A stretch of DNA of 64,000 bases from Oceanirhabdus sp. W0125-5 (GCF_027938815.1 NZ_CP115913.1:4994001-5058000); one strand, 5' to 3'. Positions 1 through 8,138 are shown, counted from the first letter of the stretch. Program-made: numbers and translations. Notes: generated by a model from the letters alone, not told the origin.

Positions 1-393
1 CCTACTAATCATATGGATTTAGTCTCTAGGGAAACTATTGAGAATGCCCTTAAGAATTATAAAGGAACAATGTTATTTGTTTCTCATGATAGATATTTCG
101 CGAAAGCTCTAGCTAACAAGGTTGTTACCATTGAGGATCATAAACTTGTAAGTTATGAGGGTGATTATGATTACTATCTACAGAAAATATGCGAGAATAA
201 AGAAAAGCTTCGTGTGGGAGATAGCTATAATTTCATTCATGCAAATATACTTAGACTTGAATGCGAACTAGCTGTAGCCTCATCTGAACTGGATAAAAAG
301 TATTTATCAATTGAAGAAAAAGAAGAAAATTTAAATTATTTCTTTTCTCTTACCCATGAACTTGAGAAATATAGACAAATGTTAAATAGTTAA
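1..393 (+). CDS. ABC-F family ATPase, C-terminal part (cut by window edge)
   Basis: The frame is open at the left edge, so only about 130 C-terminal residues are visible. It starts inside the second nucleotide-binding domain at PTNHMDL, the end of the Walker B/D-loop stretch, and continues to the H-loop FVSHDRYF. A charged helical tail of about 75 residues follows. ABC-F proteins are soluble twin-ATPase proteins without membrane segments that act on ribosomes; some protect against ribosome-targeting antibiotics and others are housekeeping. Which subfamily this is cannot be decided from the piece. A hairpin terminator follows directly. Confidence 0.85.
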   Translation, partial: PTNHMDLVSRETIENALKNYKGTMLFVSHDRYFAKALANKVVTIEDHKLVSYEGDYDYYLQKICENKEKLRVGDSYNFIHANILRLECELAVASSELDKKYLSIEEKEENLNYFFSLTHELEKYRQMLNS

Positions 394-405
394 TAATATT
401 AATAA

Positions 406-442
406 AAAATCACATCTACCAACTATAGGTAGATGTGATTTT
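406..442. terminator. Bidirectional hairpin terminator
   Basis: A perfect 15-bp stem (406-420 pairs with 428-442) has a 7-nt loop, with A-rich sequence on the left and T-rich sequence on the right. It lies between two convergent genes, and the minus-strand stop codon (441-443) overlaps the stem edge. Confidence 0.8.
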
Positions 443-737
443 ATCTATCTTTTTTACAAAATTTAAAATCATGTTGTGGTTTTTCTCTTACTAATTCAAT
501 AGCCTGAGTTATAGCTCTAGTAGTATCTATAATCTGTTGATTATTAAATTCAGCATTAAGCTTAGTAAATAACTCACCTTTATTAGTAACAATATATTTA
601 GGAGGCATTGAATTTAATGCAATAGCTTTAACATCTAATATACATTTATCGCATTTGCAAATATTATCATATTCCATTAATATTTTTGGTGTCAAATGTT
701 CAACAATTTCCTCATTATAGTTTTTCAATTTATGCAT
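441..737 (-). CDS. ComFB-like protein (late competence development family)
   Basis: This 98-residue protein matches the ComFB family pattern as I know it: an N-terminal helix, a Cys cluster (C27, C29, C32) and then ALNSMPPKYIVT followed by a C-terminal helix. In Bacillus subtilis comFB lies between comFA and comFC, but its biochemical role is not established; in other bacteria ComFB-like domains occur in signalling proteins. Here it stands alone. The start is supported by GGAGGAG just upstream of the ATG. The Cys triad suggests metal or redox chemistry, which is inference. Confidence 0.7.
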   Translation of the reverse strand: MHKLKNYNEEIVEHLTPKILMEYDNICKCDKCILDVKAIALNSMPPKYIVTNKGELFTKLNAEFNNQQIIDTTRAITQAIELVREKPQHDFKFCKKDR

Positions 738-914
738 TGTTTCTCCTCCGTATAAAGTTCATATTGTTTATAGTTCCACAAACAATTACTATTTCCTTTT
801 TAAAAACATACGTAATTTTAAAAATATGTGAAATTTATCCCTAATAATTTGTATTGAGTTAAAATTCCAGTATAATATACATATCGTTAATTATTAAGGA
901 GAGTTGAGTATTTT

Positions 915-1652
915 ATGCCATTCACATTTTCACACGCTGTAGTTGCATTCCCATTAAAAAAGAAATTTTTTAAATACTTTAGTCTTTTAGGCTTAATCTT
1001 AGGTAGCATGGGTCCTGATTTTTTATATTTTATTAATCTCAAACCAAGTGGTCATTATGGACATACATTCTTTGGCTTTATTATTCTTAATATACCACTA
1101 TGTTTACTAATTAATTATATATTTATTAAGAATATACGAGATAGCTTAATTGCTCATCTACCAGAAAGAATACAAGTTTATTTTTGTAATTGTTATAAAG
1201 AAAAAACTGATTACTCACTAAAAGGTATGATTATTTTTTGTTACAGTGCTCTATTAGGTATGATAACGCATGTTTTCTGGGATTCCTTTACTCACAAAAG
1301 TGGATATTTTGTTGATAAATTTTCTTTTTTTCAACAATCTCTACATATACTGAATTATAATATCCCAGTTTATAAAATACTTCAACATGGAAGCACTATA
1401 ATTGGGGCAGTTATTATTGTTACTTATATTTTAAAAGGCTTTTTTAAAAATAATTTCATTAGTACTAATATATCAATACCTAAATTAAGAAAATCAGAAA
1501 AGGTAATATATTTTCTTAAAACAGTATTAATAATGATTCTATTTATGTTAGTAATATATTTAATTGGAAATCTTAATTCAATAGGAGGATTAGTAGTCTG
1601 CAGTATAAATGGTTTATTTATTGGATTATATATATCTTCTTTGACGAAGTGA
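915..1652 (+). CDS. DUF4184 family integral membrane protein
   Basis: This 245-residue membrane protein starts MPFTFSHAVVAFP and carries GSMGPDF near residue 32, GHTFFG near residue 53 and GMITHVFWDSFTH near residue 117. These His/Asp-containing motifs are typical of the DUF4184 family, which resembles membrane-bound metal-dependent hydrolases. About five or six hydrophobic segments are visible. The spaced His and Asp residues could bind a metal, but no substrate is known. AGGAGAG precedes the ATG. It is monocistronic as far as the sequence shows. Confidence 0.75.
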   Translation: MPFTFSHAVVAFPLKKKFFKYFSLLGLILGSMGPDFLYFINLKPSGHYGHTFFGFIILNIPLCLLINYIFIKNIRDSLIAHLPERIQVYFCNCYKEKTDYSLKGMIIFCYSALLGMITHVFWDSFTHKSGYFVDKFSFFQQSLHILNYNIPVYKILQHGSTIIGAVIIVTYILKGFFKNNFISTNISIPKLRKSEKVIYFLKTVLIMILFMLVIYLIGNLNSIGGLVVCSINGLFIGLYISSLTK

Positions 1653-1776
1653 GCATAATTCTTCATATTATTTCACTATTATTTATTAAGAATAAATTGT
1701 AAAATACTTCTAACTATTTATTACATAATTCGTATATTAATTAAAAGTATTTATGTACAGAATAGGAGATATATAA

Positions 1777-2247
1777 ATGAAAAAATTATTTACCATGATA
1801 CTATTTTTATCAATTCTTATAGTTGGTTGTAACCAGAAAAATCAAAGGGAATCTGATAATGTAACATCTTCAACAAATCCTCCAAAATTAACTGTAACAG
1901 TTGATAATAAAAGTATTACCGGAGTTCTTGGAACATATAGTTGGACCGTAGATAATGGAGATGGGACAGAAACATCTATTCAATCTGATTCAGAAGCACC
2001 ACCGGAATTAGCAAAAGACCAAAAAGAACCTCTTAATATAAAACCTAGTTCCTCTATTATCTTGAATTTCAAAAATGAACCAAAGGAATATATAGTTACT
2101 CTATGGAAAGATAATATTAAAAATAAACAAGAAGTTATTGATGGTGAAATTATTGCACCAGAAGAAAAAGGCTCATTTGTGTATGAAGTTTTTGCTACTT
2201 GGAAAGAAGGAACTGCTTACTACGCATTCTCAGTTAATATAGAATAA
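1777..2247 (+). CDS. Putative lipoprotein
   Basis: This 156-residue protein has a lipoprotein signal peptide, MKKLFTMILFLSILIVGC, with the lipobox Cys at residue 18, so it should be lipidated and anchored on the outer face of the membrane. A Ser/Thr/Asn-rich linker follows, then a compact beta-rich domain of about 120 residues with two Trp-containing strands. Small extracellular domains of this type occur in Bacilli and Clostridia lipoproteins without known function. AGGAG lies at good spacing from the ATG. I do not recognise a specific family. Confidence 0.7.
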   Translation: MKKLFTMILFLSILIVGCNQKNQRESDNVTSSTNPPKLTVTVDNKSITGVLGTYSWTVDNGDGTETSIQSDSEAPPELAKDQKEPLNIKPSSSIILNFKNEPKEYIVTLWKDNIKNKQEVIDGEIIAPEEKGSFVYEVFATWKEGTAYYAFSVNIE

Positions 2248-2265
2248 TACCTTTACTTCTATAAA

Positions 2266-2304
2266 ATAAATTAAGGAAAGCCATCTTAGACTTTCCTAAT
2301 TTAT
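2266..2304. terminator. Hairpin between convergent genes
   Basis: A stem of about 14 bp (2266-2280 with 2291-2304) and a 10-nt loop lie between the lipoprotein gene and the end of pdxT. It could serve both directions; there is no strong U-tract on the plus side. Confidence 0.6.
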
Positions 2305-2327
2305 TGCTATTAAATATTATTTACCCC

Positions 2328-2891
2328 TCAACACATAGATAAAAAATATCTATGAAATTCCAGATTATCAGTTAATTCTGGATGGAAAGCTGTTGCAAAC
2401 ATATTACCCTGTTTTGCAGCTACAGCTTTTCCATCTTTTTTATATAAAATTTGAACCTTGGAGTCATGTTCATATATATATGGTGCTCGTATGAATACTA
2501 AAGACAGTGGATTTTGAGAAATTTCTTTAATATCAACCATTTCTTCAAAACTGTCTATTTGACTTCCATAAGCATTTCTTCTTACCTTTATATCCATAAC
2601 TTTAAGTCCATCTATAGGATGATTTTCATTTTCTTTAGCAAGAATTATCATACCTGCACAAGTTCCCCACACTGGAAGTCCTTGATTAATTTTCTCTCTA
2701 ATTGATTCCATTATTCCGGTCTCCTTCAAGAGTTTACTCATGGTTGTACTCTCTCCCCCAGGAATAATAATACCATCTATGTTATTCAAATCTTCTACTT
2801 TTCTAACTTCAACTGTTTCACAATGAAGCTTTTTAAGATGATTAATATGCTCAATAAATGCCCCTTGAAGCGCTAGCACACCTATTTTCAT
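2328..2891 (-). CDS. pdxT: Pyridoxal 5'-phosphate synthase glutaminase subunit PdxT
   Basis: PdxT is the class I glutaminase that frees ammonia from glutamine and passes it to PdxS for synthesis of pyridoxal 5'-phosphate. The 187-residue length is normal. Visible signatures are MKIGVLALQGAF at the N-terminus, GGESTT near residue 46, the nucleophile Cys78 in GTCAGM, and the catalytic His170/Glu172 pair in FHPEL. It follows pdxS with a single base between the pdxS stop and its ATG, and its ribosome site (AGAGGATG) lies inside the end of pdxS, so the two are co-transcribed and probably translationally coupled. Confidence 0.97.
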   Translation of the reverse strand: MKIGVLALQGAFIEHINHLKKLHCETVEVRKVEDLNNIDGIIIPGGESTTMSKLLKETGIMESIREKINQGLPVWGTCAGMIILAKENENHPIDGLKVMDIKVRRNAYGSQIDSFEEMVDIKEISQNPLSLVFIRAPYIYEHDSKVQILYKKDGKAVAAKQGNMFATAFHPELTDNLEFHRYFLSMC

Positions 2892-2892
2892 T

Positions 2893-3762
2893 CTACCATC
2901 CTCTTTCAGCGTATTTATTTTCTAATGTATCTATTTCAAGTCCTGACATTGGCTCTCCTAAATCCTCTGATATTTCTGCTAGCATTTTAGGATCATTATA
3001 GTAAGTTACAGCTTTAACAATAGCCTGTGCTCTTTTCTCAGGATCACCTGATTTAAATATTCCAGATCCAACAAATACCCCTTCAGACCCTAACTGCATC
3101 ATTAAAGCTGCATCAGCAGGTGTTGCAACTCCACCAGCAGCAAAGTTTACAACTGGAAGCTTTCCATTTTCCCAAACATATTCAATCAAATCAAAAGGTG
3201 CATTTAAATCTTTTGCAATTGTCATAAGCTCTTCTCTAGGAGCATTCTTTACCATTCTCATTTGGTCCATCATACATCTCATATGACGAACAGCCTCTAC
3301 AACATTTCCTGTACCTGCTTCCCCTTTTGTTCTTATCATTGAAGCACCTTCTCCAATTCTTCTCAATGCTTCTCCAAGATTTCTTGCACCACATACAAAT
3401 GGCACATTGTAAGCTTTTTTATCTAAATGATATTCCTCATCAGCTGGTGTAAGAACTTCACTTTCATCTATGAAATCCACTCCTATTGCTTCTAGAATCT
3501 GAGCTTCAACCAAGTGTCCTATTCTTACTTTTGCCATAACAGGTATAGATACTGCCTCTTGAATCTCCTTAATCATCTTAGGATCAGACATTCTAGCAAC
3601 TCCACCCTGTTTTCTTATATCCGCTGGAACTCTCTCAAGTGCCATAACAGCACAAGCACCTGCTTTTTCTGCAATAATTGCTTGTTCTGCATTTGTAACA
3701 TCCATTATAACTCCACCCTTAAGCATTTGAGCTAAGTTTTTATTTAAATTTGAATTTGCCAT
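2893..3762 (-). CDS. pdxS: Pyridoxal 5'-phosphate synthase lyase subunit PdxS
   Basis: PdxS condenses ribose 5-phosphate, glyceraldehyde 3-phosphate and ammonia into pyridoxal 5'-phosphate as a (beta/alpha)8 barrel that assembles into a dodecamer. The 289 residues include Asp21 in the early MDV motif, the imine-forming Lys78 in VMAKVRIGH and the second catalytic Lys146 in RTKGEAGTGN, matching Lys81 and Lys149 of the Bacillus enzyme. It is the first gene of the pdxST operon. The roughly 420 bp upstream show no MocR-type regulator and no recognisable riboswitch. Confidence 0.97.
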   Translation of the reverse strand: MANSNLNKNLAQMLKGGVIMDVTNAEQAIIAEKAGACAVMALERVPADIRKQGGVARMSDPKMIKEIQEAVSIPVMAKVRIGHLVEAQILEAIGVDFIDESEVLTPADEEYHLDKKAYNVPFVCGARNLGEALRRIGEGASMIRTKGEAGTGNVVEAVRHMRCMMDQMRMVKNAPREELMTIAKDLNAPFDLIEYVWENGKLPVVNFAAGGVATPADAALMMQLGSEGVFVGSGIFKSGDPEKRAQAIVKAVTYYNDPKMLAEISEDLGEPMSGLEIDTLENKYAERGW

Positions 3763-4182
3763 AATTATACCCCCGATTTGTAATTTTTTTATTATGTAAA
3801 AACTAATTTATTTATATATGATATTTAATATTCAATATATAAACATAAAAGTAAAAAAAATAAAATAATTCAAAATACAGGCCCGCAATCACATTATATG
3901 ATATTTTTACCATTATGGAAAATGTATGGGTACACTTTAATAGCATCTTATGGGTGCTAAAAATCAATGTATATTAAGAATTTTGACAGCAAAAAGTGCT
4001 TCATTAATAATGAAGCACTAAAAATAAAAATTTTATTATTGAATTTCATTTTGAAATATTGTGAAATGACGATTGTTAACATTTGTATCACTTACATACA
4101 ACTATGTGTTATAAAGTAATAATATACTAACTAATTTAATCTGAAGGAAATATTATAAACCCTATTGTATGCTTTACAAAAT
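3763..4182. other. AT-rich intergenic region upstream of pdxS
   Basis: About 420 bp without a convincing gene. It contains the pdxS ribosome site and presumably its promoter, plus a terminator hairpin at 3995-4019 that closes the minus-strand cluster to the right. I see no other recognisable element. Confidence 0.5.
3995..4019 (-). terminator. Terminator of the Cys-rich cluster
   Basis: An 11-bp perfect stem with a 3-nt loop is followed on the minus strand by TTTTTGCTG. The position fits the end of transcription from the small Cys-rich genes at 4183-6253. Confidence 0.75.
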
Positions 4183-4497
4183 TTATTCCAAGTGATAACA
4201 GTGACTTTCGTCAAGTTCATCAAATTTTCTTAAAACATCAACCAGCTTTGACATAGCACTTTCCTTAAAAGCATAAGCACATACTATTTTTTTAGTAACC
4301 TCAGCTTTTTTAATCGGATCTTCTATAGCTGCTATATCTGGAGCTAAATTTTCACAAAATAAACGTACTAAACAACATAACATCTTAGATTCAGCTTTCA
4401 ACATCTCATAAGCTATATCATTTCTAGTACAATTAGAATCACAAAAAAACTCCTCCATTAACTCACTCCCTTCATAATCAAGCGGAAAATTTACCAC
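4183..4497 (-). CDS. Small Cys-containing protein, FCN-module paralogue (divergent member)
   Basis: This 104-residue protein has no signal peptide. Its centre matches the four genes to its right: an acidic helix, CCLVRLFCENLAPDIAAI, a spacer, then a second Cys in IVCAYAFKESA. The shared pattern is LFC-x-N/L then DI/NI and, about 24-30 residues later, C-x-x-x-KES/KEL. Unlike the others it lacks the MAFP start and a multi-Cys tail and ends SHCYHLE. I do not recognise a named family. Its place beside C1q-like and DUF11 proteins suggests a spore outer-layer component; that is inference. Confidence 0.65.
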   Translation of the reverse strand: MVNFPLDYEGSELMEEFFCDSNCTRNDIAYEMLKAESKMLCCLVRLFCENLAPDIAAIEDPIKKAEVTKKIVCAYAFKESAMSKLVDVLRKFDELDESHCYHLE

Positions 4498-4570
4498 ACC
4501 TTAATTAGTATAAATTACCTGCCGCCATTGCAATTATTTCTTTTTTAATTACCTTGCTTAAATATTAATA

Positions 4571-4885
4571 CTACTTCTCCTCACAATTACATTTATTGCA
4601 TAAGCAGCAATTAACCTTAGCAGGATCTATACCTAAATCCGCAGCACTCTTTTTAGCACTTGCCCCTACTACTGCTGCAATAGCACTTTCTTTAGCTGTA
4701 AAACCACACATTAACTTCTTCAATGTAGCTGCCTGTTTATCAATAGTAGTCAATAAAGATATATCTTCGATTAAAGTATTACAGAATAAATCTGCCATAC
4801 ATTGAATTATACTTACTTCTGATTCTATTATAACATCAATTGATTCCTCATCAGTTAAAACTGGTGCTTGAGCTGGAAATGCCAT
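4571..4885 (-). CDS. Small Cys-rich protein, FCN-module type A, copy 1
   Basis: This 104-residue protein starts MAFPAQAPVLTDEESID. It has the core IIQCMADLFCNTLIEDI at about residues 27-43, a second Cys in LMCGFTAKESAIAA, and a Cys-rich tail NCCLCNKCNCEEK with five cysteines. Nearly the same protein is encoded at 5566-5883. GGAGGT precedes the ATG. Short cytoplasmic-looking proteins with Cys-rich ends that could cross-link are a feature of known coat and exosporium proteins such as CotY/ExsY, but there is no clear sequence match to those. It sits 62 bp after a type B gene and is probably co-transcribed with it. Confidence 0.7.
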   Translation of the reverse strand: MAFPAQAPVLTDEESIDVIIESEVSIIQCMADLFCNTLIEDISLLTTIDKQAATLKKLMCGFTAKESAIAAVVGASAKKSAADLGIDPAKVNCCLCNKCNCEEK

Positions 4886-4947
4886 TAATCATACCTCCAA
4901 TTCTATTTCTTTTCTTACTTTTTCTCTTTAATTAAAACTCTTAACAC

Positions 4948-5271
4948 TTAAAACTCGCAACCACAATCACAGTCTGCTTTTATTAATCCTTTATCTACAG
5001 CAAGTTTACATGCAATAGAACTTAATAAATCAGCAATTGAAAGTTCTTTACATCCATAAGTGCATAGAATATCTTTAACTAATTCTGCTCTTATTTCAAT
5101 ATTATTTTCTAGAGTACCACCAGTTGCAGTATTTGATATTGCAGTAATATTTGGCAATAGTGTATTACAGAATAATGTTGCCATACATTGAATTATCCCT
5201 GCTTCTGCTTCGGTTAAAGCGTCAATACTTTGAAAATCTGATAATGTAGCCGGTGTAACTGGAAATGCCAT
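4948..5271 (-). CDS. Small Cys-rich protein, FCN-module type B, copy 1
   Basis: This 107-residue protein starts MAFPVTPATLSDFQSIDAL, has the core IIQCMATLFCNTLLPNITAI and a second Cys region DILCTYGCKELSIADLL, and ends in CDCGCEF. It differs from its partner at 5930-6253 at only about a dozen positions. Relative to type A it has an insertion between the two Cys motifs. It is the first gene of a two-gene unit (B then A). A sigma-K-like sequence with one -10 mismatch lies upstream (5387-5414). Function unknown; spore-surface assembly is inferred from context. Confidence 0.7.
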   Translation of the reverse strand: MAFPVTPATLSDFQSIDALTEAEAGIIQCMATLFCNTLLPNITAISNTATGGTLENNIEIRAELVKDILCTYGCKELSIADLLSSIACKLAVDKGLIKADCDCGCEF

Positions 5272-5386
5272 TAATCATACCTCCAATACTTAATTTCTAT
5301 TAGTTTATTTATCGAATACTTCAATAGTTTTTATTCAAATATTCAATAGGAGATACTTTATTTTGTTCTTAATCAATCTCCTAGTT

Positions 5387-5414
5387 AATATTATGTTAAA
5401 TATTTTGTATGTGT
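5387..5414 (-). promoter_or_regulatory. Sigma-K-like promoter candidate for FCN type B copy 1
   Basis: On the minus strand this reads AC-N17-CATAATATT, one base away from the sigma-K consensus AC-N16/17-CATANNNTA. It overlaps a GTAACACATA motif that recurs at a similar distance (about 135 bp) upstream of the duplicate gene at 6253. Confidence 0.4.
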
Positions 5415-5466
5415 TACTCAATATTTGTTTTTTTTTATTCTATTTATTTTAATCACTTGTAATAAA

Positions 5467-5501
5467 ATTTAGACTGCCAAATTTAAATTGACAGTCTAAA
5501 T
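5467..5501 (-). terminator. Terminator after FCN type A copy 2
   Basis: A long stem (5467-5484 with 5485-5501, one mismatch region) is followed on the minus strand by TTTATT. It separates the two duplicated gene pairs. Confidence 0.65.
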
Positions 5502-5565
5502 AAAATATTAATTTAACCTATTTACTTATTAAGTAAAATTGTACCCTTCTTGTTATTGTGAATAA

Positions 5566-5883
5566 TTATTTTTCTTTTTCACAATTACATTTATTACATA
5601 AACAGCAGTTTACTAGACTTGGATCTATACCTAAATCTACTGCACTCTTCTTAGCACTTGCTCCTACTACTGCTGCAATTGCACTTTCTTTAGCATTAAA
5701 ACCGCACATAATCTTCTTCAATACCGCTGTTTGTTTTTCTATAGTAGGTAATAAAGCTATATCATTGATTAATGTATTACAAAATAAATCCGCCATACAT
5801 TGAATTATACTTACTTCCGATTCTATAATAACATCAATTGATTGTTCATCAGTTAATACTGGTGCTTGAGCTGGAAATGCCAT
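5566..5883 (-). CDS. Small Cys-rich protein, FCN-module type A, copy 2
   Basis: This 105-residue protein closely matches the one at 4571-4885 (start MAFPAQAPVLTDEQSID, core IIQCMADLFCNTLINDI, tail NCCLCNKCNCEKEK). A TTG 15 bases further upstream would add MEVLL, but those codons overlap the GGAGGT ribosome site, and the paralogue starts at MAFP; the ATG at 5883 is therefore the right start. It lies 46 bp behind type B copy 2, so the B-A pair has been duplicated as a block. Confidence 0.7.
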   Translation of the reverse strand: MAFPAQAPVLTDEQSIDVIIESEVSIIQCMADLFCNTLINDIALLPTIEKQTAVLKKIMCGFNAKESAIAAVVGASAKKSAVDLGIDPSLVNCCLCNKCNCEKEK

Positions 5884-5929
5884 TAATAATACCTCCAATT
5901 CTATTTGTTTTTATACTTTTTGCTATTAC

Positions 5930-6253
5930 TTAAAATTCACAATCGCAATCACATTCTGACTTAATTAATCCTCTGTCTACAGCAAGTTTACATGAAATAG
6001 CACTTATTAAATCAGCAATTGAAAGTTCTTTACAAGCATAATTACATAAAATATCTTTTACCAATTCTGCTCTTACTTCAATATTATTTTCTAAAGTACC
6101 TCCTGTTGCAGTATTAGATATTGCTGTAATACCAGGTAATAATGTGTTACAGAATAATGTTGCCATACATTGGATTATCCCTGCTTCTGCTTCTGTTAAA
6201 GCGTCAATACTTTGAAAATCTGATAATGTAGCGGGTGTAACTGGAAATGCCAT
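5930..6253 (-). CDS. Small Cys-rich protein, FCN-module type B, copy 2
   Basis: This 107-residue paralogue of 4948-5271 has the same start MAFPVTPATLSDFQSID and core IIQCMATLFCNTLLPGITAI, then DILCNYACKELSIADLI and the tail CDCDCEF. GGAGGT precedes the ATG. The differences between the copies fall mostly after the second Cys motif, so the front half is the more constrained. No signal peptide or membrane segment. Family not recognised. Confidence 0.7.
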   Translation of the reverse strand: MAFPVTPATLSDFQSIDALTEAEAGIIQCMATLFCNTLLPGITAISNTATGGTLENNIEVRAELVKDILCNYACKELSIADLISAISCKLAVDRGLIKSECDCDCEF

Positions 6254-6458
6254 TAATCATACCTCCAATACTTTTATATTTTTACAGAATATATCATTGA
6301 TATTTGCTAATATATTCCCCCGAGAGATTTGTCATTACATTCTAAATCCCTCTCATAGTTTTATTGATATTCTTAAATCTCTATATGTGTTACAAAATTA
6401 TTCTGTATTTTTTTATTTTTATTTTTCCCAAAACAATGATGTTATTTATCTTACATTA

Positions 6459-6502
6459 AAACACCCCAAACCCTTGTTTAATCACAACAGTATGGGATGT
6501 TT
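6459..6502 (-). terminator. Terminator of the C1q-like operon
   Basis: A 10-bp stem (6459-6468 with 6493-6502, one G-U pair on the minus strand) lies just after the stop of the last C1q-like gene. The minus-strand sequence runs GTTTTAATG afterwards. Confidence 0.55.
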
Positions 6503-6514
6503 ATTATTTATAAA

Positions 6515-7033
6515 TCATACAGGGACTTCCCCTAATTTTATAACTTTCAAACTTACATTAACAGCAACAGGTGCTCCAACTGCATTATTTTTTGCTGCAA
6601 GTGTAGATGGTGCTCTAAATACAAATAGAAATCTAAGAAGGGTATTTGGAGTATCTACCCTAATAATCACTTGTCCATACTTTATTCCAGCTGCTGACCT
6701 TGATCTGTAAATCGATTCTGGAAGAAGTGTTCCTGCAAGTTCAATGCCAAAATAATCTGGTCCTCCACTATCAGCATAAAAGGTTACTTCATATATTCCT
6801 GTCTTTAATAATTTTATTTCTTCAGGTGTATTAACCTTATCATGAAATATTCCTCTAAAAGGACCTTGTTGATTAAAGGGAATTGGAGTATTATTTGCTG
6901 GTAAGGGAAAAGTAGAGTCTTCTTCAAATCTATAAAAAAATCCAAATACCCCATCATCTTCACAAAGAAATTCAAAACATTTATCTTTAAACCCGTCTCC
7001 ACTGTTTCCACCACATATACATCCTCTGCTCAT
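6515..7033 (-). CDS. C1q/BclA-C-terminus-like jelly-roll protein 1
   Basis: This 172-residue protein has a short Cys-rich head (MSRGCICGGNSGDGFKDKC, then FLC) followed by a beta-rich domain with FYRFEE, IPFNQQGP, GIYEVTFYADSGGPDYFG and AGTLLPESIYRSRSAAG. The order and spacing of strands recall the C1q/TNF-like domain of BclA and of the exosporium protein BxpB/ExsF, which is the basis of the call. The neighbours at 7060 and 7608 are paralogues. No collagen-like GXY region is present, unlike BclA. The likely role is a trimeric surface protein of the spore's outermost layer (inference). Confidence 0.65.
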   Translation of the reverse strand: MSRGCICGGNSGDGFKDKCFEFLCEDDGVFGFFYRFEEDSTFPLPANNTPIPFNQQGPFRGIFHDKVNTPEEIKLLKTGIYEVTFYADSGGPDYFGIELAGTLLPESIYRSRSAAGIKYGQVIIRVDTPNTLLRFLFVFRAPSTLAAKNNAVGAPVAVNVSLKVIKLGEVPV

Positions 7034-7059
7034 TATATTTCACCTCTTTCCATTGTTTC

Positions 7060-7545
7060 TTAAACCAAATCTCCTACTCTTACTATTACTAGGCTTGTAT
7101 TAGTAGCTACTGGGGCACCTACTGCACTATTTTGTCGTGCAAGTGTAGATGGTGCTTTAAATAAAAATAGTACTCTTAGAATAGAATTAGGACAACTCAC
7201 TCTAATAAGTGCCTGCATATATTCTATTCCTGCAGTTGATCTAGTTCTAATAATTGTTTCTGGAAGAACTGTTCCATTTAATTCAATACCAAAATAATCT
7301 GGCCCTCCACTATTTACAAAAAAAGTCACTTCAAATACACCTGTTCCAAGAAATTTTATTTCTTCTGGTGTATTAACTTTATCATGCTCCAAGCTCCTTA
7401 CAGGCCCATCTTGATTAAAGGGAATTGGAGTATTATCAACACTTAGGGGGAAAGTAGCAACTTCTTCAAATCTATAAAAGTATCCAAATCCATCTTTAAG
7501 TTCATCACACAGAAATGTAGCACATTTATCTTTAAAACCACTCAT
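7060..7545 (-). CDS. C1q/BclA-C-terminus-like jelly-roll protein 2
   Basis: This 161-residue protein starts MSGFKDKCATFLCDEL without the extra CxC head of its two paralogues. The jelly-roll part repeats the same blocks: YFYRFEE, NTPIPFNQDGP, HDKVNTPEEIKFLGTG, VTFFVNSGGPDYFGIELNG and TVLPETIIRTRSTAG, and it closes with a hydrophobic strand. It lies between the other two genes with 62 and 26 bp gaps, so all three are probably one transcript. GGTGG precedes the ATG. Confidence 0.65.
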   Translation of the reverse strand: MSGFKDKCATFLCDELKDGFGYFYRFEEVATFPLSVDNTPIPFNQDGPVRSLEHDKVNTPEEIKFLGTGVFEVTFFVNSGGPDYFGIELNGTVLPETIIRTRSTAGIEYMQALIRVSCPNSILRVLFLFKAPSTLARQNSAVGAPVATNTSLVIVRVGDLV

Positions 7546-7607
7546 TATATTTCATCCACCTCTTTTCTGTAAATCTTAAATGTTTTAATAAGAATAGGTT
7601 GAAAATT

Positions 7608-8138
7608 TTAGATTAGAAAAAGATCCGCAATTTTTTTTATGAGCAAAGAAGCATTTACCGCTACTGGTGCCCCTCCACCTATTTGCAAGAGCTGAATATT
7701 GCTAAATAGATTTAATAATCTTATAACAGTCCCTGCTTCTGCTACAGTAATAAGCGCCTGCCCCATTTGTATTCCTTGTGCTGACAAGGTTCTATAAATT
7801 GTTTGTGGCAGTACAGTACCATTGAATTCTATTCCAAAATAATCAGCAGTACCACTATTTACGAAAAATGTAATCTTATATATGCCAGGCTCAAGTATAA
7901 TAATTTGATCTGGCAAATTAACTGCATCATGAAATATCCCCTTTGTAATCCCGGTTGAAGTAAAAGGAATTGGATCCCCCTCTGCTATATTAAATAAAGC
8001 AACTTCTTCAAATCTATAAACATATCCATATACACTTTCATCGTCATCTTCTACACAAAGAAAATCATAACACTTATCTTTAAAATTTCTTTTACCATTA
8101 GAATTGCTATTTTTACACCAATTGCAACCATTACTCAT
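7608..8138 (-). CDS. C1q/BclA-C-terminus-like jelly-roll protein 3
   Basis: This 176-residue protein is the first gene of the three-gene set. The head MSNGCNWCKNSNSNGKRN is Asn- and Cys-rich and is followed by FKDKCYDFLC, the motif shared by all three. The jelly-roll domain carries YVYRFEE, GIYKITFFVNSGTADYFG and GTVLPQTIYRTLSAQG. It is the most diverged of the three in its last 40 residues. Upstream on the minus strand there is CATAATATA, a sigma-K/E-type -10, but no convincing -35 at the right spacing. Confidence 0.62.
   Translation of the reverse strand: MSNGCNWCKNSNSNGKRNFKDKCYDFLCVEDDDESVYGYVYRFEEVALFNIAEGDPIPFTSTGITKGIFHDAVNLPDQIIILEPGIYKITFFVNSGTADYFGIEFNGTVLPQTIYRTLSAQGIQMGQALITVAEAGTVIRLLNLFSNIQLLQIGGGAPVAVNASLLIKKIADLFLI

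Noticed and set aside
5884..5898. TTG at 5898 as the start of the second type A protein
   Set aside because: Those codons overlap the GGAGGT ribosome site, and the close paralogue starts at MAFP.
4571..6253. Small Cys-rich proteins as bacteriocin or lanthipeptide precursors
   Set aside because: No leader cleavage motif, modification enzyme or exporter nearby; the proteins are over 100 residues and sit among spore-surface genes.
6297..6710. 137-codon plus-strand open frame
   Set aside because: It runs antisense to the end of a C1q-like gene and through its terminator, has no ribosome site and a poor composition.
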